Part shown: positions 57,264 through 64,000 of the stretch, one piece after another
Position numbering within the stretch: position 1 is the first letter of the stretch
Layout: each line of letters opens with the position of its first letter
Origin: Acetobacteraceae bacterium AT-5844
Lineage (GTDB): Bacteria; Pseudomonadota; Alphaproteobacteria; Acetobacterales; Acetobacteraceae
Assembly (NCBI GenBank): GCA_000245075.1
Contig: JH599958.1
Coordinates: 126,339-190,338 of the forward strand
Reading direction: 5' to 3'
Length of the DNA stretch: 64,000 nt
Made by a program: the position numbers and the translations under genes
Notes under the pieces: model-generated
What the model saw: the letters and a program-made list of their open reading frames with translations, nothing else
What the model was told of the DNA's origin: nothing
Databases searched by the model: none

Positions 57264-57706
57264 GCGGCGGCCTCCGTCTCGGCGGGTTTGTAGGAGATGA
57301 TGACGGTGTCGCGATAGGTGATGAGCGGGCGGTCATCCTCGGCCGAGCGCAGGTCGATCTCCATCTGCACATAGGTGCGGCCGCGCTTCACGTAGCGTTG
57401 CAGCACGCGGCCCGTGGCGCGCAGCTTGTCCTCGGCATAGACCTTGTCGTGGCAGGTGGCGTCGTATTCTACATGCACCCGCGCGGTGGGGCCGGTGCCG
57501 GCCGGGCAGGCATGCCGGTAGAGCCTCAGCTTTTGCAGATGCACCAGGGTGGGCGGCACCATCGGCCGGTCCGTGTCCTGGAACCAGGGGTGGTGCATCT
57601 CGTTGCCGTGGCAGTATTCGCGCACGACGAAGGTGCTGAGCGAGAACTCGACGGGGCCCAGCACGTCGCCGGTGTCGAGGTCGGTGGTGTAGCGGCCGGT
57701 GGCCAT
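57260..57706 (-). CDS. MaoC/FAS1-like dehydratase N-domain protein (first subunit)
   Basis: Protein of 148 residues with the N-terminal dehydratase-like hot-dog domain: PVEFSLSTFVVREYCHGNEMHHPWFQD and MVPPTLVHLQKLRLYRHACPA. Strands DKVYAEDKLRATGRVLQRY and TYVQMEIDLRSAE follow. The ATG at 57706 is chosen where similarity begins; GGAGG lies rather far (12 bases) upstream. It overlaps the second hot-dog gene by four bases and follows the Bug gene's operon neighbourhood on the leftward strand. Confidence 0.75.
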   Translation of the reverse strand: MATGRYTTDLDTGDVLGPVEFSLSTFVVREYCHGNEMHHPWFQDTDRPMVPPTLVHLQKLRLYRHACPAGTGPTARVHVEYDATCHDKVYAEDKLRATGRVLQRYVKRGRTYVQMEIDLRSAEDDRPLITYRDTVIISYKPAETEAAA

Positions 57707-57732
57707 GGGTCGGTCATTCCTCCTGTGACGGC

Positions 57733-58707
57733 TTATTCCACCCGCGCGCCGGAGACTTCGATGACGCGCTTCCACTTCGCGGTCTGGGTGGTGATGATCT
57801 CCTGCAGCGCCTGCGGCGTGCCGCCGGTCGGCACCATGCCCAGTTCCTGGAAGCGGGTACGGATGGCGGGCTTTTGCAGAATCTCGTTGAAGGCGGCGTT
57901 CAGGCGCTCCACCACGGGTGCGGCCATGCCGGCGGGGGCGGCGATGTAGAGCAGGGTGGAGGCCTCGTAGCCCGGCAGGGTTTCCGCGATGGCGGGGATC
58001 TCCGGGTAATCCGGCCGCCGCGCGGTGGTGGAGATGCCGAGGGCGCGCAGCGAGCCCGTGCGCACCGGCTGGATCATGGCCGTGAAGCTGTCCACCGCCA
58101 GTTGCACGCGGCCGGCGACGAGGTCGATCAGCGCGGGGCCGGAGCCGCGATAAGGCACATGCGTCATCTCCACGCCGGCCATCACCTTGAACAGCTCCGC
58201 CGCGAGATGGCTGGAGGAGCCGGGGCCGGTGGAGGAGAAGTTCACCGCGCCGGGGTTGGCCTTCATATAGGCCACCAGCTCCGCGACGTTCGTCGCCGGC
58301 ACGGAGGGGTGCACCACCAGCAGGTTGGGCAGCTCCGCCAGGTGGATGATGGGGGTGAAGTCCGTCTCCGCATTGTAGGGCAGGGAGGGATAGAGGAAGG
58401 GGTTGGTCATCTGCACGCCCGGGGTGCAGATGAGAATATTCGTGCCATCAGGCGCGGATTTGGCGACGCTGTCGGCACCGAGCGAGCCCGCCATGCCGGG
58501 GCGGTTGTCGATGACCACGGGGGCGCCCAGGGCGCGGGAGAGGTCCTCGGTGAAGAGGCGGGCGACGATGTCCGCGCCGCCGCCGGCCGCGAAAGGCACC
58601 ACGAAGCGGATGGCGCGGCCATTGGGCTGCGCCATGGCACTGCTTGTGGCCAGGGCAGGGGCGGCGAGGGTGGCGGCGCCCAGCAGGAATGCGCGGCGGG
58701 TCGGCAT
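57733..58707 (-). CDS. Bug/TctC-type substrate-binding protein
   Basis: Periplasmic Bug protein of 324 residues. The signal MPTRRAFLLGAATLAAPALA is cut near SSAMAQPN. Motifs are AIRFVVPFAAGGGADIVARLFTE, VIDNRPGMAGSLGADSVA, NFSSTGPGSSSH and HVPYRGSGPALIDLVAG. It is a leftward gene upstream of, or alone with, the MaoC-like pair (they start 27 bases after it on the same strand, so they may be co-transcribed). A second, divergent Bug gene lies at 58987. Confidence 0.92.
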   Translation of the reverse strand: MPTRRAFLLGAATLAAPALATSSAMAQPNGRAIRFVVPFAAGGGADIVARLFTEDLSRALGAPVVIDNRPGMAGSLGADSVAKSAPDGTNILICTPGVQMTNPFLYPSLPYNAETDFTPIIHLAELPNLLVVHPSVPATNVAELVAYMKANPGAVNFSSTGPGSSSHLAAELFKVMAGVEMTHVPYRGSGPALIDLVAGRVQLAVDSFTAMIQPVRTGSLRALGISTTARRPDYPEIPAIAETLPGYEASTLLYIAAPAGMAAPVVERLNAAFNEILQKPAIRTRFQELGMVPTGGTPQALQEIITTQTAKWKRVIEVSGARVE

Positions 58708-58986
58708 GGCGTTATCCTCATGTCGGCGCTTGTGCGGGGCCGATCGGAACCAGGGCTACCACCGTGAAATCCGCCGAGGAACGCCTCTCTGGCGCAGGGC
58801 ATCGTTCCGCATCCTGTAAAGATCGGCGCTGGGCCACGGAAAGGCTTGATCCTTCCGTCTGGCGAAAGGTTGCTGTGCGGGGCACGCTGCTTCCAAGGGT
58901 GGGCCGCGCGGCTAGCCTTTCGGCGACCGCGCCCGAACGGGGCGCCAGGGCCGGCGCAGAACGGCCCATGCAGGAAGGAATGCTCC

Positions 58987-59973
58987 ATGCGGATGACACG
59001 CCGTGCGCTGACGCGCGCGATGACGCTCGCCCCCCTGGCACCGGCGCTGGTGCTGCCGCGCCCAGGCCATGCCCAGTCCTTCCCGGACCGCCCGCTGCGG
59101 CTGGTGGTGCCCTATCCGCCCGGCGGCTCGACCGACCCGGTGGCAAGGCTGCTGGCGGCGGAGATGCAGAACATCCTCGGCCAGCCGATGATCGTGGAGA
59201 ACCGCTCCGGCGCCGCGGGCTCGATCGGCACGGAGAATGTCGCCCGCGCGGCGCCGGATGGCTATTCCCTGCTGCTGCATACGACGGCGATCGCGACCGA
59301 GCCCTCGTTGAAATCCAACCTGCCCTACAAGCTGCTGACGGACCTGCAACCGGTGACGGAGCTGGTGCGCGGCCCGTACCTGCTCGTCACCAATCCGCGA
59401 CTGCCGGTGAAGGATATCGGCGAGCTCATCGCCTATGGAAAGGCGAACCCCGGGAAGATGATGTTCGGCTCGGCCGGTACCGGTTCCTCCGGCCATCTCA
59501 TCGGCACCATGTTCGCGCAGCGGGCGGGGATCGAGGTCTCGCATGTGCCGTATCGCGGCGGCGGGCCTTCCATCACGGCGCTGCTGGCTAATGAGATCCA
59601 GTTCGTGTTCGACACGGTGCAGACCTCCCGCCCGCTGGTGCTGGAAGGCCAGTTGCGCGGCCTGGCGGTGACGGGGGCGGAGCGCGCGCCGCTGCTGCCG
59701 GAAGTGCCGACCGCGAGCGAGAGCGGCATGGCGGATTTCGTCGTCGATTACTGGCTGGGGCTGTTCACCCAGGCGGCGGTGCCGGCGCCGGTCGTCACGC
59801 GCATCGCGGATGCGTTCCGCAAGGCGCTGGCCCTGCCGCAGGTGCGGGAGCGGCTGGCCGGCATGGGCGTGGCGCCGGTGGGCAGCAGCCCGGAGGAGTT
59901 CACCGCCACGGTGCGGCGCGACATGGAAAGCTGGCGCGGTGTGATCGAAAAGGCCAGGATCACGCTGGACTGA
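58987..59973 (+). CDS. Bug/TctC-type substrate-binding protein
   Basis: Periplasmic Bug protein of 328 residues. The signal starts MRMTRRALTRAMTLAPLAPA and is cut near PGHAQSFPD. Motifs are PLRLVVPYPPGGSTDPVARLLAAEM, VENRSGAAGSIGTENVA, FGSAGTGSSGHLIG and HVPYRGGGPSITALL. AGGAAGGA lies before the ATG at 58987. It is followed by a 2-hydroxyacid dehydrogenase 13 bases later, mirroring the Bug/dehydrogenase pair at 28.5-30.5 kb. Divergent from another Bug gene. Confidence 0.92.
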   Translation: MRMTRRALTRAMTLAPLAPALVLPRPGHAQSFPDRPLRLVVPYPPGGSTDPVARLLAAEMQNILGQPMIVENRSGAAGSIGTENVARAAPDGYSLLLHTTAIATEPSLKSNLPYKLLTDLQPVTELVRGPYLLVTNPRLPVKDIGELIAYGKANPGKMMFGSAGTGSSGHLIGTMFAQRAGIEVSHVPYRGGGPSITALLANEIQFVFDTVQTSRPLVLEGQLRGLAVTGAERAPLLPEVPTASESGMADFVVDYWLGLFTQAAVPAPVVTRIADAFRKALALPQVRERLAGMGVAPVGSSPEEFTATVRRDMESWRGVIEKARITLD

Positions 59974-59986
59974 GAAGGAACCTGCC

Positions 59987-60931
59987 GTGATCCGCATCGC
60001 CGTGCTTGACGACTACCAGCAGATCGGCCGTGGCCTGGCCGACTGGGACAGCCTGGGCGCGGATGTCCAGGTGGATTTCTTCGACCGCCCGCTGGGGGAT
60101 ATGGAGGCGGCCGCCGCGGCGCTGGCGGATTACGACGGGGTGGCGCTCATCCGCGAGCGGCAGCCCATGCCTGCGGCGCTGATCGAGCGGCTGCCAAGGC
60201 TGAAGCTGATCGTCGTCACCGGCGCGCGGAACCGCACGCTGGATCTGGAGGCGGCGCAGGCCGCGGGCATCCATGTCTGCAACACGCGGGGCGGCGAATC
60301 TCTCCATGCCACCACGGAACTTGCCTGGGCACTCATCCTCGCCGCGCTGCGCCACCTGCCGCTGGAGGACAGGCGGATGCGCCAGGGACTGTGGCAGGGC
60401 ACGGTAGGGCGCACCCTGCATGGCCGCACTCTGGGGCTGATGGGGCTGGGGCGGCTGGGCGGGCGCATGGCGGAGGTGGCGAAGGTCTTCGGGCTGCGCG
60501 TCATCGCCTGGAGCGAGAACCTGACCGCCGCGCGCTGCGACGAACTCGGCGTGCAGCTGGTGAGCAAGGAGGCGCTGCTAAGGGAAGCCGATATCCTCAG
60601 CCTGCACCTGGTGCTTTCCGAACGCTCGCGCGGCATCATCGGCGCGCCGGAGTTGGCGCTGATGCGGCGGGATGCCATCCTGATCAACACCTCGCGCGGC
60701 CCGCTGGTGGATGAGGCGGCGCTGGTCGCCGCGCTGCGGGAGAAGCGGATCGCCGCAGCCGGGCTGGATGTGTACGACACGGAGCCGCTGCCGGCGGACC
60801 ATCCCTTGCGCGGGCTCGACAACGCCGTGCTCAGCCCGCATCTCGGCTATGTCACCGAAGGCACCTTCGAGATTTTCTTCCAGGACATGGTGCAATGCAT
60901 CGCGGCGTGGCGGCAGGGTGCGCACCACTAG
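59987..60931 (+). CDS. D-2-hydroxyacid dehydrogenase
   Basis: NAD(P)-dependent dehydrogenase of 314 residues. The cofactor motif is LMGLGRLGGRM (151-161). Catalytic residues are R237 in NTSRGPLVD, E266 in YDTEPLP and H285 in SPHLGYVT. A GTG start follows GAAGGAACC. It resembles the dehydrogenase at 28518 and is likewise next to a Bug gene. It should act on the acid supplied by the neighbouring Bug protein. It is the last intact gene before the decayed region. Confidence 0.9.
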   Translation: MIRIAVLDDYQQIGRGLADWDSLGADVQVDFFDRPLGDMEAAAAALADYDGVALIRERQPMPAALIERLPRLKLIVVTGARNRTLDLEAAQAAGIHVCNTRGGESLHATTELAWALILAALRHLPLEDRRMRQGLWQGTVGRTLHGRTLGLMGLGRLGGRMAEVAKVFGLRVIAWSENLTAARCDELGVQLVSKEALLREADILSLHLVLSERSRGIIGAPELALMRRDAILINTSRGPLVDEAALVAALREKRIAAAGLDVYDTEPLPADHPLRGLDNAVLSPHLGYVTEGTFEIFFQDMVQCIAAWRQGAHH

Positions 60932-60949
60932 AGAGATCTCCGATAGCCG

Positions 60950-61375
60950 GTGGCCACACCGGCAGAGGGAGCATCCGTCCCGGCCGCGTCACCAACGATG
61001 CCATAGTAGCGGGAGCGGTTCAGAAGTGCGGAGATGGGCGAAGGCGCGTTGTGCAGGCGCACCGCCGTGACCCAGGAAAGATCGAGCGCCCGGACTGACC
61101 GCAATCCGGCCCGGCGCCAGTGCCCCATGGCCGGTGACGCATCCGGCGCGGAGGCCAAGGGACCGCCACGCTGCGCGACCCCACCCAGGCCCAGGCGGCC
61201 TCGGAGGGTCTGAGCCCAGTTCCGCTCTGTCCTCCTTGTGGCCTCGATCGCGGCAACCCGGCCACCGGGCGCCACCAGCTCGCGTCAGCGCAGCACCGTT
61301 TCGCCGGGCTCCGGCAGCAGCCAGAGCAAGTTGCGGCTGACGATGGCATCCATCTCACCGGCCTCGAGGGGTGGA
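60950..61375 (-). pseudogene. SAM-dependent methyltransferase remnant
   Basis: The leftward strand reads NPPLEAGEMDAIVSRNLLWL followed by LPEPGETVLR, then a TGA stop, then RELVAPGGRVAAIEA in the same frame. That is the middle of a class I methyltransferase where VLR-W would be expected. The start, with the SAM-binding loop, is lost at the junction with the TrbG fragment. A C-terminal-like part continues to about 60970. The gene is broken. Confidence 0.65.
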
Positions 61376-61712
61376 TTGCCAGGCCGTTCTCGCAGCGCCG
61401 ATCATCCCGGCCGTCACCGCACGGAACTATCGATACAGCCTCAGTGGCGACAATCCGCCCTGGCGACCAGTCTCCCTCCACGATGACGGGCGCCACGGCT
61501 ATGTGGAGTTCGCGCGCGGCATCGTCCAAGGCGAACTTCCGCCCATCTTCGTCATCGGCTCCGACGGCGAAGCGCAGATCATCAATAGCCGAATCTACCA
61601 GAACCTCCTGATCGTCGATTGCCTCTTCGCGGCCGCGGAGCTGCGCCTGGGTGGCGGCTATCGCCAACAGGCCGTTCAGATCGTGCGCACCGATGGAAGG
61701 CCCGGCTCATGA
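61371..61712 (+). pseudogene. trbG: TrbG (VirB9-like conjugation protein) C-terminal fragment
   Basis: About 105 residues of the TrbG C-terminal domain: ARNYRYSLSGDNPPWRPVSL, DDGRHGYVEFARG, PPIFVIGSDGEAQIINSRIY and AAELRLGGGYRQQAVQIVRT. The fragment ends at a natural stop (61710-61712) that overlaps the next start as ATGA. The N-terminal two-thirds and the signal peptide are missing. TrbG is an outer part of the conjugation pore; this copy cannot work. Confidence 0.75.
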
Positions 61713-61790
61713 GCGACCACGACACCACGCCGCACGATGATTCTGGCGACGATATCCGCACGCTGACCGGCGAGGCGGCTGCCAGCTGCG
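61709..61790 (+). pseudogene. trbI: TrbI start fragment
   Basis: An ATG overlapping the trbG stop begins MSDHDTTPHDDSGDD, like the start of TrbI, which follows trbG in conjugation operons. After about 20-25 codons the similarity stops and primase-like sequence begins in another frame. Confidence 0.5.
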
Positions 61791-61934
61791 CGCGTGGCCT
61801 TCGCGGCCAAGGCGGCCGCGAGATCCGCCGCACGGGCGCGCGAGCGGCAGGGCACCCAGGCGCGGGCCGCGGCCTCGCCAGCAAGGGATCATCCCTACCT
61901 CGCTACCAAGGGCGTGCGGGGGCACGGCTTGCCG
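61785..61934 (+). pseudogene. Plasmid primase/Toprim protein fragment
   Basis: In one rightward frame the residues AAKAAARSAARARERQGTQA and [17 protein letters not shown] resemble the segment before the Toprim domain of plasmid primases, where HPYL..KG..HG is typical. The fragment ends at the amidase tail. No other part of a primase is present. Confidence 0.5.
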
Positions 61935-63299
61935 ATGTCGATAGCTTTCTCGACGCACCGGCTGGCACGCAGAACCAGATCCTCGCGGTATAGCGGGCCA
62001 ACGATCTGTAGGCCGACCGGCAGGTCCTCTGCCAAGCCGCAGGGGACGGAGGCGCCAGGCTGGCGGCTGAGGTTGAACGGCCAGGTGAAGGGCGTCCAAT
62101 CATACCAGCGGGGGAAACGCGTTTTGTCCGGCGTGTTCAGCCCTGCCTTGAAGGCGGGTATCGGCAAGGTCGGCGTCACCAGCAGGTCGAATTCCTGATG
62201 GAAGCGCTGCATGGCCTGGCAGTGCGCGCGTGCGGCGTCCTGGGCCCTTTGGAGCTGCGACGCGGTGAGATCTCTTGCGGAGATCAGCAACTCCAAAAGA
62301 TCCGGCTCCAGCGTCTGGAGTTCCGGCCCGCTCAGGTGGTGCAGGGCCCCGGCGAAGCCTGCCCGCCAGATCACATCCATCGCACCCCGCAGCGGCGAGA
62401 AATCCAGCGCCACCTTGGTGATGGTGGCTCCGGCGCGGCCCAGCACCTCTACCCCCTGCTCCACCGCGGCCGCGACCTCCGAATGCACTCCGGGAAAGCC
62501 GAGATCCGGCGAGTAGGCGATGCGCAGACCTTCGACACCCTCCTCAAGAGAAGCCAGATAGTCCACGTCGCGCGTGGGCGCGGCGAAAGCATCGCGCCAG
62601 TCGGGCGCCGCGCTCAGCCGCAGGAAGGCGGCGCTGTCGGCGACGGTGCGGGACAGCCCGCCATAGACGCCCAGCCAGCCGAGCGAATGCGGCGTGTTGG
62701 GCACCAGCCCATAGGTCGGCTTCAGCCCGTAGGTGCCGGTGAAGCCCGCCGGGATGCGGATGGAGCCGCCACCATCGCCGCCCGTGGCCAGGGGTACCAC
62801 GCCGGCTGCCACCAGCGCCGCCGAGCCACCGCTGGAGCCGCCCGGCGTCCGCTCCGGGTTCCAAGGGGTTGCAGGTGATGCCGGTCAGCGGCCCATGGGT
62901 GATGCCCTTCCAGCCATATTCCGGCGTAGCCGTCTTGCAGAAGAACACGGCGCCGCCTTCCCGCAGCCGGGCGACGCCTGGGGTGTCCGCCGGCGCCGGG
63001 GCGGTGGAGGTCGGGTGGGAGCCGAAGCGGGTCGGCCAGCCTGTGACGTTGTTGGTGTCCTTCACCGCGACCGGCACGCCATCCAACGGGCCGAGCGGCT
63101 TGCCATCCCGCCAGCGCGCGGCGGAGGCCTCGGCCATCTGGCGGCCTGTCTCCATGTCCAAGAGCACCACCGCGTTCAGGCGGGGCTCGACCTGCGCCAG
63201 CCGTTCCACCGCGCTTTCCAGCGCCGTGACGGGGGAAAGGGTGCCGGCGGCAAAGCGCTGGACCATCTCCAGCGCCGAAAGGGCAGGCGTCTCAACCAC
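61895..63299 (-). pseudogene. Amidase with one-base frameshift and altered C-terminus
   Basis: An amidase-signature protein split by a single extra base. The first part starts with GTG at 63299 (overlapping the stop of the binding-protein gene) and reads to [14 protein letters not shown]. There CCCTTGG replaces the expected CCCTGG (extra base at 62863-62864), and the other frame resumes with [18 protein letters not shown], which includes the catalytic serines. The lysine is in VAVKDTNNVTG. The C-terminus (after IDIGKP) runs into foreign sequence from the primase fragment. The frameshift could be a sequencing error; the tail swap is not. Confidence 0.8.
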
Positions 63300-64000
63300 G
63301 GCGGATGCTCCAGAAGGTGGCAAAGCCGTCCAGCATGCCAGTGAGGTTGGATTTGTAGGCGGTCGGCTGCTGGTATTGCCCCAGAGGATAGTAGGGCGCG
63401 TCCTGCACGGCCTGGCGTTGCAGGTCACGGCAGATGGATTGCTGCGCCGCCTCGTCCGGCGCGTCGAACCAGGCCTGGCGCAGCGTCTCGATGCGCGGGC
63501 TGTCCGGCCAGCCAAACCAGCCGCCGGCGCCCTGGGCGCGCAGGATGAAGTGGCCGCCGGGGTTCAGCAGGTCGCTGCCCACTACGGCGGTGAAGAAGAC
63601 GCTCCATCCTCCCTTGTCCACGCTGTCACGGTTGGAGCGGCGCGGCGTCATGCTGGCCCAGTCGATGCTCTGCACATCGACGTTGAAGCCCGATTTCTGC
63701 ATCTGGTCCGCGCAGACCAGCGCCATGGTGTTGATGCTGGGGAAATCCGCAGGTGCAAGCACGACCACGCGCTCGCCCTTGTACCCGGCGGCGAGGATCT
63801 CCCGCTTGACCTTCTCATAGTCGCGCGGGCCCTTCAGCACTTCCAGCCCGGCATCGCTGGCCATCGGGGTATTGGGGCAGAAGACGCCGACGCCGTCATG
63901 GTAGAGCGATGGCTCGTTGCCAACGATGCCCTGCATGACAGATGCCTGGTCCAGACCGCCCCAGAAGGCACGGCGGATGGCCGGGTTGTTGAAGGGCGGC
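63292..64000 (-). CDS. ABC transporter substrate-binding protein, family 5 (3' part, cut by window edge)
   Basis: The last 235 residues of a periplasmic SBP5 protein read through to base 64000. They open PPFNNPAIRRAFWGGLDQAS and include FCPNTPMASDAGLEVLKGPRDYEKV. The end YPLGQYQQPTAYKSNLTGML parallels the paralogue at 33858 (PLGQYLQPTAYRNRITGVL). The stop overlaps the start of the amidase gene, so uptake and amide hydrolysis were once one unit. The signal peptide and first domain lie outside the window. Confidence 0.88.
   Translation of the reverse strand, partial: PPFNNPAIRRAFWGGLDQASVMQGIVGNEPSLYHDGVGVFCPNTPMASDAGLEVLKGPRDYEKVKREILAAGYKGERVVVLAPADFPSINTMALVCADQMQKSGFNVDVQSIDWASMTPRRSNRDSVDKGGWSVFFTAVVGSDLLNPGGHFILRAQGAGGWFGWPDSPRIETLRQAWFDAPDEAAQQSICRDLQRQAVQDAPYYPLGQYQQPTAYKSNLTGMLDGFATFWSIRRG

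Noticed and set aside
61371..61993. Small hypothetical genes in the decayed region
   Set aside because: Their sequences match parts of TrbG, TrbI and a primase, joined out of order, so they are fragments.

Overview
The window is GC-rich alphaproteobacterial DNA. The gene families point to the Acetobacteraceae, probably a Roseomonas-like genus: many Bug/TctC periplasmic binding proteins, MocR regulators, PaoABC, DmeRF and a RepC-family initiator. That assignment is an inference from gene content, because no rRNA or other phylogenetic marker is present. The sequence is a large plasmid or chromid, since it carries a complete replication and partition module at about 45.9-51.5 kb.

Layout. 1-5.8 kb: a leftward acyl-CoA catabolic operon (GST, CoA-transferase, CMD-like protein, enoyl-CoA hydratase, acyl-CoA dehydrogenase cut by the window edge) with a HutC-type GntR regulator and a divergent Bug protein. 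5.8-9.5 kb: a second Bug gene divergent from a flavin reductase, BKACE and metallo-hydrolase operon. 9.5-12 kb: a MocR regulator, a DUF983 protein and a GlcG/HbpS-like protein; a 13-bp palindrome lies in front of the first two. 12-16 kb: two MFS exporters flanking a decayed LysR gene. 16.1-20 kb: paoABC, a periplasmic molybdenum aldehyde oxidoreductase. 20-24.3 kb: an SRAP protein, a second MocR regulator, and a DUF1127/PhzF/hydrolase operon. 24.2-31.5 kb: a tightly coupled Bug, 2-hydroxyacid dehydrogenase, enoyl-CoA isomerase, acyl-CoA synthetase and MmgE/PrpD operon with a divergent LysR gene. 31.5-35.4 kb: IclR regulator, amidohydrolase and ABC binding protein. 35.5-40.2 kb: envelope proteins, including a secreted DUF4214 protein. 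40.5-44.8 kb: old yellow enzyme, VOC protein, LysR, an outer-membrane-protein pseudogene and a Ni/Co efflux pair (dmeRF). 44.8-51.6 kb: a YhcG nuclease, an iteron origin, an initiator, a RepC-family protein, ParA and ParB with three identical parS-like palindromes. 51.6-60.9 kb: MFS/AraC pair, iron alcohol dehydrogenase, CoA-transferase, MaoC-like pair, two Bug proteins and a 2-hydroxyacid dehydrogenase. 60.9-64 kb: a graveyard of methyltransferase, TrbG, TrbI and primase fragments, then a frameshifted amidase and the end of an ABC binding protein.

Taken together, most cargo looks like peripheral catabolism of organic acids and their CoA esters. Each unit tends to pair one periplasmic binding protein with its own regulator. 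The TctAB-type or ABC permeases that the binding proteins would need are not in the window. The most noteworthy parts are the two-initiator replication module with its exact repeats, several exact operator-like repeats next to their likely regulators, and the decayed conjugation genes.
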